In this document: positions 32,906-40,445 of the stretch, one piece after another
Numbering within the stretch: the stretch's first letter is position 1
Layout of the letters: each line of letters begins with the position of its first letter
Assembly: GCF_002210435.1 (NCBI RefSeq)
Contig: NZ_MZMV01000058.1
Location: forward strand, 1-42,584
Source of the DNA: Micromonospora wenchangensis
Lineage (GTDB): Bacteria > Actinomycetota > Actinomycetes > Mycobacteriales > Micromonosporaceae
Length of the DNA stretch: 42,584 nucleotides
Direction of reading: 5' to 3'
Notes under the pieces: model-generated
Databases searched by the model: none
Seen by the model: only the letters and a program-made list of their open reading frames with translations
Told to the model about the DNA's origin: nothing
Position numbers and translations under genes: made by a program

Positions 32906-34261
32906 TCACATCACAGCGTGCCGCCGACCGGTCCGCTGTCCGGGCCGGGGCGTCGCCGACGCGGGCCGGTCGCCCACCGGCGACCCGGTGCCGGCGTTGG
33001 CCAGATCGGCGGCCTTCACCGCGGCGTCGACGGTCGCCCGGTCCGGCCAGCGCAGCGCGGTGAACAGCATCAACAGCACCCCGGCGGCGCTCCACACGCC
33101 GACCACCACCGGCACCGAGAACCGGTCGGCGAGCATGCCGGTGACCAGCACCGCACCACCCTGGATCACCTGGATGCCGGTGGCCATCACGCCGAAGGCA
33201 CGGGCCCGGTAGCCGTTGGGCAGGGCCCGCACGAACAGACCGTTCGCCGTCGGGATCAGGCCGGCGACCGCGAAGCCGCAGGCCGCCGCGAGCAGGGCGA
33301 CCACCACCGGAGGCGGGTTCAGCAGCGCCGGCACCAGGGCCAGCGGGGCGAGCACCGCCAGCGGTCGCATCAGGGTGAGCCGGCCGGCGGGCGTCACCAG
33401 CCGGCCGACCAGCAGGCCGCCGACGATGTACCCGACCGGGTTGGCCGCCATGATGACGGCCTGGGCGGCACCCGAGTCCAGGCCGTTGCCGGAGCGTTCG
33501 CCGGCCCACGCGGCGGCCAGGCCCTCCGGGACGATCGAGAACAGCATGGCGCTGAACACCAGCAGGCTGATCGCCCGCAGCACCGGCGTGCCGAAGACGA
33601 TCCGGAACCCCTCGCCGGTCTCCCGCAGCAGGTGGGTCCGGTGCGCCGCGCTCAGCGTCGGCTCCCGGTCGTGCACGCCGAGCCGGACGAGCAGAGCGGA
33701 CAGGCCGAAGGTGGCCGCGTTGAGCAGCAGCGCCGCCGTCGGGCTGACCGCGGCGACCGCCGCGCCGGCCAGGTAGCCGACCACCTGCGCGGCCTGGCTG
33801 GCGCTGGCGTTGAGCGACAGCCCGAGCACCAGCCGGTCGCCGGTGAGGATCGCCGGCAGCAACGCCGAGCGGGCCGCCTGGCTCGGCGGGTTGGCCAGGG
33901 TGGCGGCGAAGAGCAACGCGAGGATCGCCCAGACCGGCAGGCCGGGCAGCACGATCAGGACGGTCAGCAGCATCCGGATCACGTCGCAGGTCACCATCAC
34001 CGGCCGGTGCCGGTACCGCTCGGCGAGCGCGGCGAGCAGCGGACCGCCGACCAGCCACGGCAGGTAGCTGACCGCGAACGCCGCGGCGGACAGGGCGACG
34101 GAGCGGCTCTCCTGGTAGACCAGCACGGTGACGGCGGCCTTGGCGACGTAGTCGCCGACCCAGGACAGGACACTGGCGGCGAAGACCGCCCGGAACTCCC
34201 CCTGCCCGAACACCTCGCGGAAGGTGGCCGGCCGGTCCGGGGCGGGTCGCTGGTCGGACAC
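32906..34261 (-). CDS. MFS transporter
   Basis: A 451-residue major facilitator with about 12 hydrophobic helices. It begins FREVFGQGEFRAVFAASVLSWVGDYVAK, contains the loop 2-3 motif (LAALAERYRHRPVMV, like GxLADRxGRR) and a central hydrophilic loop (DREPTLSAAHRTHLLRETGEGF). The pattern is that of the enterobactin-exporter-like or macrolide-efflux-like MFS group, so efflux is likely, substrate unknown. The GTG at 34261 is preferred because GGAGG lies five bases upstream; the ATG at 34273 places that site inside the gene. The C-terminal ~35 residues are a basic cytoplasmic tail. It precedes glbO on the same strand. Confidence 0.88.
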   Translation of the reverse strand: MSDQRPAPDRPATFREVFGQGEFRAVFAASVLSWVGDYVAKAAVTVLVYQESRSVALSAAAFAVSYLPWLVGGPLLAALAERYRHRPVMVTCDVIRMLLTVLIVLPGLPVWAILALLFAATLANPPSQAARSALLPAILTGDRLVLGLSLNASASQAAQVVGYLAGAAVAAVSPTAALLLNAATFGLSALLVRLGVHDREPTLSAAHRTHLLRETGEGFRIVFGTPVLRAISLLVFSAMLFSIVPEGLAAAWAGERSGNGLDSGAAQAVIMAANPVGYIVGGLLVGRLVTPAGRLTLMRPLAVLAPLALVPALLNPPPVVVALLAAACGFAVAGLIPTANGLFVRALPNGYRARAFGVMATGIQVIQGGAVLVTGMLADRFSVPVVVGVWSAAGVLLMLFTALRWPDRATVDAAVKAADLANAGTGSPVGDRPASATPRPGQRTGRRHAVM

Positions 34262-34523
34262 CGTCGCCTCCATCGTGCCCCGGCACCGGCCACTTGTGAT
34301 GGCCCGGCGGGGCCCCGTCGTCAGATTCGCGGATCAGCGATGACGTGATCACGCTCCCGGGAACGCGTGCACCGGATTCTGCCCGATCGTCTGACAACTG
34401 ACTAGGGCGAACGGATTGATCGTCGCATCCCCGACTGAACGAACGGACGATACCCGAGGGGCCGCCCGGCGCGCGAGCCCGACCATCGGGCCGGGCCGCG
34501 CTGGTGATGAGCTGCGGTTTCAG

Positions 34524-35801
34524 CTACCCCCGACCCCGCCCGACACCCGTGCCGCCGGCGTCCGCCGGGGCGTCCGGGGCCGCCGGACCGGTCGTGCCCG
34601 TCGGGGCTGCCTGACCCGACGGGGCGGTCGGACCGGGGACGGCGGAGGTGCCGGCGTCCGCCGGGGCCGTCGGACCGGAGGCGGCAGGGGCCGCCGGGGC
34701 GGTCAGGCCGGACAGGCCGGAGGCGGCGGGGACACCGGCGGTGGTCCCCGTGGTCATGCCGACCGGCGGCAGCCCCGGATAGAGCCGGGCCGCCGCGATC
34801 CGCGCGGTGATGCCCGAGTTCTCCAACGCCTCGGCGAGCCGGCGGCGCAGCTCCCGGCCGACCGCGAACTGGCCGTCCGCCGTGGTCTTGACCACCGTAC
34901 GGATCACCGCGCCGTCGACGGTCATCTGCTCCACCCCGAGCACCTCGGGCGGCTCCACGATGTCGGCGGACAGCTCCGGGTCCACCGCCACCGAGGCGGC
35001 GGCCGTCCGCAGCACCGCGTTGGCCTCCTCGGTGCCGGCGAACCCGATCGGCAGGTCGACCACGACCAGCGCCCAGCCCTGGCTCTTGTTGCCCACCCGG
35101 ATGATCTCGCCGTTGCGGATGTACCAGAGCACCCCGCGGCCGTCGCGGACCGTGGTGACCCGCAGCCCCACCGACTCGACCACCCCGGTCGCCTCGCCCA
35201 GGTCGACCGTGTCGCCGACGCCGTACTGGTCCTCGATCAGCATGAACAGCCCGGCGATCAGGTCCTTCACCAGGCTCTGCGCGCCGAAACCGAGCGCCAC
35301 CCCGGCGATGCCGGCGCTGGCCAGCAGCGGGGCCAGGTCGAAGCTGAACTCGCGCAGGATCATCAGCAGCGCGATGCCGAAGACGAACGCGGTGACCATG
35401 CTGCGCAGCACCGAACCGATCGCCTCGGCGCGTTGGCGACGCCGCTCGGGGACGAACTCGGTCGGGTCGAGCGTGGCGGTGGGCACCCGCTCGCGCAGCG
35501 GACGCAGCAGGGTGGGCACCGCACCGTCGGTGGTGGTCCGGACCAGCCGGTTGATCGTCCGGTGCAGCGCCCAGCGGGCCACGAACGCCAGCAGCAGGAT
35601 CAGCACCACCCGCAGCGGCTTGAGCAGGATCCAGTAGCTGCCCTCGGCGAACCAGGCCGACCCGGTCACCCGGTACAGGTACTCGCAGGAGGTGCTGCCC
35701 AGACAGTCGGCACCCGAACTGTCCCCGGAACCCGGGCTGCCGCTCGGGGTCGGGCTCGGGGCGGCGGACAGGACGACGGACGACAGGCTGACGACGCTCA
35801 C
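34524..35801 (-). CDS. Small-conductance mechanosensitive channel (MscS family)
   Basis: A 425-residue membrane protein. Transmembrane segments: about residues 58-75 (LKPLRVVLILLLAFVARW), 135-150 (MVTAFVFGIALLMIL) and the pore helix (DLAPLLASAGIAGVALGFGAQSLVKDLIAG), with the Gly/Ala-rich TM3 and conserved GFGAQ of MscS. Then the beta domain (YGVGDTVDLGEATGVVESVGLRVT, IRNGEIIRVGNKSQ) and the C-terminal cytoplasmic domain. Residues ~350-425 are a Pro/Ala/Gly/Thr repeat tail with several A-P-A-D-A-G-like units. The N-terminus is an extracellular Ser/Pro segment with two Cys. It releases osmolytes on hypo-osmotic shock. Confidence 0.92.
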   Translation of the reverse strand: MSVVSLSSVVLSAAPSPTPSGSPGSGDSSGADCLGSTSCEYLYRVTGSAWFAEGSYWILLKPLRVVLILLLAFVARWALHRTINRLVRTTTDGAVPTLLRPLRERVPTATLDPTEFVPERRRQRAEAIGSVLRSMVTAFVFGIALLMILREFSFDLAPLLASAGIAGVALGFGAQSLVKDLIAGLFMLIEDQYGVGDTVDLGEATGVVESVGLRVTTVRDGRGVLWYIRNGEIIRVGNKSQGWALVVVDLPIGFAGTEEANAVLRTAAASVAVDPELSADIVEPPEVLGVEQMTVDGAVIRTVVKTTADGQFAVGRELRRRLAEALENSGITARIAAARLYPGLPPVGMTTGTTAGVPAASGLSGLTAPAAPAASGPTAPADAGTSAVPGPTAPSGQAAPTGTTGPAAPDAPADAGGTGVGRGRG

Positions 35802-36077
35802 CCTGTCTTCGTACCGCAGGGGGCCGGACGGCCGACGGCCGACCCACCACGCCCGCCGGGCCCGTGACCGTACGGTGCCGAACCGGACATCTTCCTACAC
35901 CGTGCGGAGGGTTCCGCGGGTACCCCGGATTAGTACGTGCATTACGGGGTCCGATCAGGGACGATTGGCGTCAACGGACGACGGTGATCCCGCCGGAGCC
36001 GGTCGTGGCCCTCGGCTGCCCGGGGGTCGACCGGCGCTGCCAGCGGTGGGAGCGGCTGGACCGGGAGGGTGAGCACG

Positions 36078-36623
36078 ATGCCTGACATACGACCCACGGT
36101 GGGCTCCGGCGCGCTGGTCCTCAACGCCACCTACGAGCCGCTGTGTGTCGTGTCCGTGCGTCGGGCCGCGATCCTGGTGCTCTCCGCCAAGGCCGTCTGT
36201 GTCGCCGACGGCGACGGCATCCTGCACAGCGCCCACGACGCGCTCCCCGTCCCCTCCGTGGTGCGGCTGACCCGGTTCGTCCGGGTGCCCTACCGCACCC
36301 ACGTCGGGCTCTCCCGCCGGGCGATCTTCGCCCGCGACGGCAACCGCTGCGCCTACTGCCGGGGTCCGGCCGAGACCATCGACCACGTCTTCCCGCGCAG
36401 CCGGGGTGGCCGGCACGCCTGGGAGAACGTGGTCGCGGCGTGCGCCCGGTGCAACCACACCAAGGGCGACAAGACCCCGGCCGAGCTGGGCTGGCGGCTG
36501 CACTGCCTGCCGGCGGCCCCGAAGGGCACCGCCTGGCGGGTGCTCGGCCACCGCGCGCCCGACCCACGCTGGGCGGACTGGCTCGACCTGCGGGAACCGC
36601 TGCGCGAGGCCGAAGCCGCCTGA
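36078..36623 (+). CDS. HNH endonuclease domain protein
   Basis: A 181-residue protein. The C-terminal part has a complete HNH zinc-finger nuclease: RDGNRCAYCRG (CxxC), ETIDHVFPRSRGGRHAWEN (the catalytic His and Asn) and ACARCNHTKGDKTP (second CxxC). The N-terminal ~75 residues (VLNATYEPLCVVSVRRA, LSAKAV) form the conserved lead domain of a small-HNH family widespread in actinobacteria, DNA target unknown. The GTG at 36069 is possible, but ATG 36078 is eight bases from GAGGG and is preferred. No restriction or phage gene adjoins it. It converges on the sortase gene. Confidence 0.92.
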   Translation: MPDIRPTVGSGALVLNATYEPLCVVSVRRAAILVLSAKAVCVADGDGILHSAHDALPVPSVVRLTRFVRVPYRTHVGLSRRAIFARDGNRCAYCRGPAETIDHVFPRSRGGRHAWENVVAACARCNHTKGDKTPAELGWRLHCLPAAPKGTAWRVLGHRAPDPRWADWLDLREPLREAEAA

Positions 36624-36683
36624 CCGCCGCGCGAAGTCGAAGCCGCCCGTCGTCGGGTGTGCCCGGGGCCGCGACGACGCGGG

Positions 36684-37544
36684 TCAGCGGGCCCGGACCA
36701 GGGTGGCGTACACCACGACGTTGTCGGCGTAGCCGGTCCCGCCGCCGACCCAGCGCCCGCCGCAGGTGATCAGCCGCAGGTTGGGGCGGCTGAAGTCGCC
36801 GAAGATCTCGTCGACCGGCAACCGTTCCTTGCCGTACCGCTGCACCTGGTCGACGGTGAACACGGCGACCCTGCGATCGGCGCGGGTCACCTCGATCTCG
36901 TCGCCGTCGCGCAGTTCCCGCAGCCCGTGGAAGACCGCCGGGCCGGTGGTGGTGTCCACGTGCCCGACGATCACCGCCGGGCCGTACTGGCCGGGGGTGG
37001 GGCCCTGGTCGTACCAGCCGGCCTCCTGGGCGCGGGCGGTGGCCGGGACGTCGATGCTGCCGTCCGGGGCGATGCCGACCTGGTGCACCGGGGCCCGTAC
37101 GTCGATCCGGGAGATGGCGATCTGGGTCGGCGGGCTGCCCGACAACACCGGGAACCGCTTCGGCGGCGGGCGCAGGCCGGCGACGAACCGGTCCGGCAGG
37201 ACGCTGAGCCCGGTGACCCGCTCCACCCCGAGCATCGCCACGATCAGCAGCATCACCGCGGCGACCGCCAGCACCGGCAGGCCCGGCCCGGACCCGGCGA
37301 ACCGGCCGCCGAACGCCGGCCCCCGGGGCACCGGGCGTACCGGACGGGCCTGGGTGACCGGGTCGGCGGTGGTCACGCTGGCGGAGAACGCCTGGCCGGC
37401 GACCCGGCGGAAACGCCGGGCGGCGTGGCGGGTGCGGGCGGCGATCCGGCGGGCGGCGTGCCGGCTGCCGGCGGCGACCCGGACGGTACGCCGGGCCGCT
37501 GCCCGCAACCGGTGGCCGGCCGGCCGGGAACGGGTGCGGGCCAT
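36684..37544 (-). CDS. Class F-like sortase
   Basis: A 286-residue transpeptidase anchored in the membrane. The first ~75 residues are an unusual Arg/Ala-rich cytoplasmic stretch, then a transmembrane helix (LPVLAVAAVMLLIVAMLGV), then an extracellular sortase barrel. His195 in VIVGHVDTTTG and Cys261 in LRLITCGG are the expected catalytic pair. Where class F enzymes usually carry the catalytic Arg (Y-R-D-N-V-V-V), this protein reads GYADNVVVYA with Ala273; Arg264 after the Cys motif may substitute. It follows its likely substrate gene by 12 bp. It would attach a cleaved surface protein to the cell wall or another acceptor. Confidence 0.9.
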   Translation of the reverse strand: MARTRSRPAGHRLRAAARRTVRVAAGSRHAARRIAARTRHAARRFRRVAGQAFSASVTTADPVTQARPVRPVPRGPAFGGRFAGSGPGLPVLAVAAVMLLIVAMLGVERVTGLSVLPDRFVAGLRPPPKRFPVLSGSPPTQIAISRIDVRAPVHQVGIAPDGSIDVPATARAQEAGWYDQGPTPGQYGPAVIVGHVDTTTGPAVFHGLRELRDGDEIEVTRADRRVAVFTVDQVQRYGKERLPVDEIFGDFSRPNLRLITCGGRWVGGGTGYADNVVVYATLVRAR

Positions 37545-37556
37545 GACGACAGGTGG

Positions 37557-38081
37557 TCAGGCACCGGGCCGGGTCCGTCGGCGGTTGCCGCCGAAGACGC
37601 CGAGCCCGGCCGCCACGGCCACCACGGCCAGGCCACCGACCAGCAGCAGCGAACCGCTGCCCCGGTCGCCCGCCGTCCCGCCGCCGCCGGTGGCCGGGCC
37701 CTTGCTCGGCTGGGCCATGTTCAGCACGGTCAGCATGGTCGAGGCGGTGTTGCCGTTGGCGCACCGCAGGTCGACCGGGTAGTCCCCGGGCTGCTTGTTG
37801 CCCGGGACGGTGACCGCACCGGTGAGGAAGCCGTTGTCGGGCCGCAGCACCACCCGCCCGAAGGCGTCCGAGTGCACGGTGGCCTGCTGGTTGTTGGCGT
37901 TGTCGCAACTCGCCCGGACGTTGACCCGGGTGCCGGCCTGCGCGGTGTTCGGCGTGACCTCGACGAAGGTGTTCTCCCCGGCGCGCGCCGGGGCGGCCGC
38001 GGCCAGCACGAACACCCCGACCAGGGTGAGCATCGCCAGCACGGCGTGGACGGCACGACGGTGCAGAGTGAGCCCCCGCAT
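37557..38081 (-). CDS. Secreted surface protein, probable sortase substrate
   Basis: A 174-residue protein. Signal peptide 1-34 (HRRAVHAVLAMLTLVGVFVLAAAAPARA). The mature part (35-120) is a beta-rich Ig-like domain with two Cys (60, 107) that may form a disulfide. The C-terminus is built like a sorting signal: KGPATGGGG (128-135), Gly/Ser linker, hydrophobic helix (145-163) and basic tail NRRRTR. There is no LPXTG; P-A-T-G is the nearest match. It lies directly upstream of the sortase gene, which suggests it is the dedicated substrate. Function of the folded domain unknown. Confidence 0.85.
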   Translation of the reverse strand: MRGLTLHRRAVHAVLAMLTLVGVFVLAAAAPARAGENTFVEVTPNTAQAGTRVNVRASCDNANNQQATVHSDAFGRVVLRPDNGFLTGAVTVPGNKQPGDYPVDLRCANGNTASTMLTVLNMAQPSKGPATGGGGTAGDRGSGSLLLVGGLAVVAVAAGLGVFGGNRRRTRPGA

Positions 38082-38168
38082 GATTCCCCCCTCCCGGCGA
38101 CGGTTCGCCGGAATCCTGCGACGGGTGTGCGGGGCTGCATTCCCGCTGGCCCGGGGGCAAACCCGGAC

Positions 38169-38630
38169 TCAGGCCCGCCCGGGGTCGGCGGCGGGCGGCA
38201 GTGGCGTGACCGGATGCCACTGCAACGGGCTGGAGAGCACCATCGTGCTGGACGGCTGCCCGTACGGGGCGAGTCGGTCGATCACCGCCTCGAACTGCCC
38301 GATCGAGCCGGCGGCGACCTTGAGCATGCTGCACGCGTCCCCGGTGATCCGGTGGATCTCCTGGATCTCCGGCCAGTCGACGACGTTCGGGTCGTGCAGG
38401 ATGCACCGCGGGCCGTAACAGGACATCCGGATCAGCGCCACCACCCCCCGGCCGGCGCGGGCCAGGTCGACGTGCGCGTGGTAGCCGGTGACCACGCCGG
38501 ACTCCTCCAGCCGGCGGACCCGTTCGGCGACCGCCGGTGGGGACAGGTGCACCCGCCGGGACAGTTCGCTGTACGACAGCCGCGCGTCGGCCTGCAACTC
38601 GCGGAGCAGGGCCCAGTCCATCTCGTCCAC
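38169..38630 (-). CDS. Lrp/AsnC family transcriptional regulator
   Basis: A 153-residue regulator. N-terminal winged helix-turn-helix (MDWALLRELQADARLSYSELSRRVHLSPPAVAERVRRLEESGVV, the Lrp hallmark), followed by the RAM/Lrp ligand-binding domain (GVVALIRM, VVDWPEIQEIHRITGDACSMLKVAAGSIGQFEAVIDRL). Family members sense amino acids. It is divergent from tryptophan 2,3-dioxygenase, so control of tryptophan catabolism, perhaps with tryptophan as ligand, is inferred. GTG 38630 with AAGG about seven bases upstream. An inverted repeat lies between the two genes. Confidence 0.93.
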   Translation of the reverse strand: MDEMDWALLRELQADARLSYSELSRRVHLSPPAVAERVRRLEESGVVTGYHAHVDLARAGRGVVALIRMSCYGPRCILHDPNVVDWPEIQEIHRITGDACSMLKVAAGSIGQFEAVIDRLAPYGQPSSTMVLSSPLQWHPVTPLPPAADPGRA

Positions 38631-38643
38631 GCACCGACCTTAT

Positions 38644-38667
38644 CTTCGGCAGGTGGTACCGCCGAAG
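38644..38667. promoter_or_regulatory. Inverted repeat upstream of the Lrp regulator
   Basis: CTTCGGC (38644-38650) and GCCGAAG (38661-38667) are perfect 7-bp arms around a 10-base spacer, 13 bp upstream of the lrp start and 110 bp from the dioxygenase start. Position and size fit an Lrp-type autoregulatory site. GAAGTG occurs again at 38682-38687. Confidence 0.5.
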
Positions 38668-38777
38668 TGCCTTTCGTTCGTGAAGTGAGAGCCGGGCAGC
38701 GCCGTCGAAGCGGCATTCCACCACGCGTGCGTACCGGGAGATCATGTCGGGACAGCCGAACCGGAGGAGGCGAGACG

Positions 38778-39680
38778 GTGGAACAGACGGACCTGCGGGC
38801 GAACACCCCGAACCCGGCGGTGCGCCCGGCCACCCCGCAGCAGCGCCGGGCCCGCGCCGCCCGCAACGGCGGCGAGCCCACCCTGGAGTTCGCCGACCGG
38901 ACGCCCTACGACGCGTACGTGCACGCCAGCACCCTGCACACCCTCCAACAGCCGCTGAGCAGCGACCCGGGCGAGATGTCCTTCCTGATGGTCAGCCAGA
39001 TCATGGAGCTGTACTTCGGGCTGACCTGCCACGAACTGCGCCAGGCCCAGCGTGACCTGCGGGCCGACCGGGTGTGGGCGGCGCTCGCCCCGCTGCGCCG
39101 GGCCGCCCTGCACCTGGAGGGGCTCAACGCCGCCTGGCGCGGGTTGCGCTGGATGACCCCGGCCGACTTCAACCGGTTCCGCAACCTGCTCGGCGAGGGT
39201 TCCGGCTTCCAGTCCGCGATGTACCGGCAACTGGAGTTCCTGCTCGGGCTGCGCGACCCGGCGCTGATCCGCCCCTTCCGCCGCCAACCCCGGGTGTACG
39301 ACGACCTGCACGCCGTGCTGGCCGCGCCGAGCCTCTGGGACGACGTGGTCGCCCTGCTCGGCCGGTACGGGCACGAACTGCCCGCCGAACTGCGCGACCG
39401 GGACGTCACCGTCGAGCACCTGCCGCACCCCAGGGTCGAGGCGGCCTGGGTGGCGGTCTACGACGACGACGGGCCGGACAACCACCTGCGGCAGCTCGGC
39501 GACGCGCTGGCCGACGTGGCCGAGCAGTTCGGCGACTGGCGGTGGAACCACGTCAAGGCCGTGCAGCGCACCATGGGCGCCAAGGTGGGCAGCGGCGGGT
39601 CGGCGGGGCTGGCCTGGTTGCAGCGCAGCATGTCCCGGGTGGTCTTCCCCGAACTGTGGTCGGCCCGTACCGCGATGTGA
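38778..39680 (+). CDS. kynA: Tryptophan 2,3-dioxygenase (TDO) with Ser at the distal His position
   Basis: A 300-residue haem enzyme that opens the indole ring of tryptophan to N-formylkynurenine, the first step of the kynurenine route. Motifs: YDAYVHASTLHTLQQPLS, MELYFGLTCHEL, WMTPADFNRFRNLLGEGSGFQS, and RWNHVKAVQRTMG with proximal haem His258, then GSGGSAGLAWLQR. In typical bacterial TDO the segment before EL(W) reads F-I-I-x-H-Q with an active-site His. Here it is FLMVSQ with Ser73, as in indoleamine dioxygenases. GTG 38778 has GGAGGAGG seven bases upstream. It is divergent from an Lrp regulator. No kynureninase or formamidase gene is adjacent. Confidence 0.9.
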   Translation: MEQTDLRANTPNPAVRPATPQQRRARAARNGGEPTLEFADRTPYDAYVHASTLHTLQQPLSSDPGEMSFLMVSQIMELYFGLTCHELRQAQRDLRADRVWAALAPLRRAALHLEGLNAAWRGLRWMTPADFNRFRNLLGEGSGFQSAMYRQLEFLLGLRDPALIRPFRRQPRVYDDLHAVLAAPSLWDDVVALLGRYGHELPAELRDRDVTVEHLPHPRVEAAWVAVYDDDGPDNHLRQLGDALADVAEQFGDWRWNHVKAVQRTMGAKVGSGGSAGLAWLQRSMSRVVFPELWSARTAM

Positions 39681-39702
39681 CCCGCCGATGACCGACAGTT
39701 CT

Positions 39703-39731
39703 TATATATGGCCCGCTCGGGGGTATATCAT
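39703..39731. promoter_or_regulatory. vapBC promoter/operator region
   Basis: The AT-rich tract TATATATGGCCC (39704-39715) and GGGGGTATATCAT (39719-39731) form an imperfect inverted repeat over the likely -10 element (TATCAT, 39726-39731), seven bases before the vapB ATG. VapB-VapC complexes usually repress such sites. Positions of the arms are approximate. Confidence 0.5.
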
Positions 39732-39737
39732 CTGCCG

Positions 39738-39956
39738 ATGAAAACTGTCATCGATCTCGACGATGAACTGCTCGAACGGGCCCGCCTCGAACTGGGCACC
39801 AAGAGCAAGAAGGACACCATCCATGCTGCGCTCCGGCTGGTGGCGGAGCGTAGCGAGCGGCTGGAGGCCGTTCGCGAACTCCTCGCGATCGACCGCGACT
39901 GGACGGGTCTGCTCGAAGACGACAAGACACCCCGGGGCACCCGGGACGCGGCGTGA
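39738..39956 (+). CDS. vapB: VapB-type antitoxin (ribbon-helix-helix)
   Basis: A 72-residue antitoxin. MKTVIDLDDELLERARLELG forms a ribbon-helix-helix DNA-binding start and SKKDTIHAALRLVAERSERLEAV the second helix, as in the VapB family found in mycobacteria. The C-terminal acidic segment (IDRDWTGLLEDDK) would block the toxin. ATG 39738 lies seven bases after TATCAT with no ribosome binding site, so a leaderless transcript is likely. It overlaps vapC by 4 bp. Confidence 0.92.
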   Translation: MKTVIDLDDELLERARLELGTKSKKDTIHAALRLVAERSERLEAVRELLAIDRDWTGLLEDDKTPRGTRDAA

Positions 39957-40381
39957 CCACACCGGTCGGTCTGTACCTGATCGACACGTCCGCCTGGGGA
40001 CGCCTGCGCCAGCCGCCCGTCGGCAAGCGCATCGCGGCGCTCCTGGTGGAACGGCTGGCGGCCACCTGTCTGCCGCTCGACCTCGAAGACGGACGGAGCG
40101 CCCGCGATTTCCGGGACGCGATGGCGATGCGGGCCCGCCGGACGGAACTGATGATCGATCTGCCGATCACTCCGGCCGTCGCCACCCGGGCACGTGATCT
40201 GCAACTGGCGTTGACGGCCCGTGGGCACCACCGGGCGGCCAGCCCGGTGGACGTCGTGGTGGCGGCTGCCGCCGCCGAGTACTCCGCCACCGTGCTCCAC
40301 TACGACCGTGACTTCGACCTGCTCGCCGAGGTCGGCGGTCCGCGCTCGGAGTGGGTGGCGCCCCCGGGCACGCTGTCCTGA
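39953..40381 (+). CDS. vapC: VapC-type PIN domain ribonuclease toxin
   Basis: A 142-residue PIN domain. Acidic metal ligands are visible: Asp11 in YLIDTSAWGRL, Glu45 in DLEDGRSAR, Asp100 in SPVDVVVAAAAAE and Asp118/Asp120 in LHYDRDFD. The set is complete, so the nuclease is probably active; VapC toxins cleave tRNA or rRNA. GTG 39953 overlaps the vapB stop (GTGA). The pair lies between tryptophan dioxygenase and a cutinase gene with no mobile element nearby. Confidence 0.93.
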   Translation: MTTPVGLYLIDTSAWGRLRQPPVGKRIAALLVERLAATCLPLDLEDGRSARDFRDAMAMRARRTELMIDLPITPAVATRARDLQLALTARGHHRAASPVDVVVAAAAAEYSATVLHYDRDFDLLAEVGGPRSEWVAPPGTLS

Positions 40382-40445
40382 TCCGCCGTGCCCCATGGGT
40401 GCGGCCCCGCCGCCGGGTGGGGCGACGGGACCGGCCGGTGCGCGG

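Noticed and set aside
36121..38745. 874-residue minus-strand open frame
   Set aside because: It is out of frame with the sortase, its substrate and the Lrp gene, all of which have clear family motifs. The translation is low complexity.
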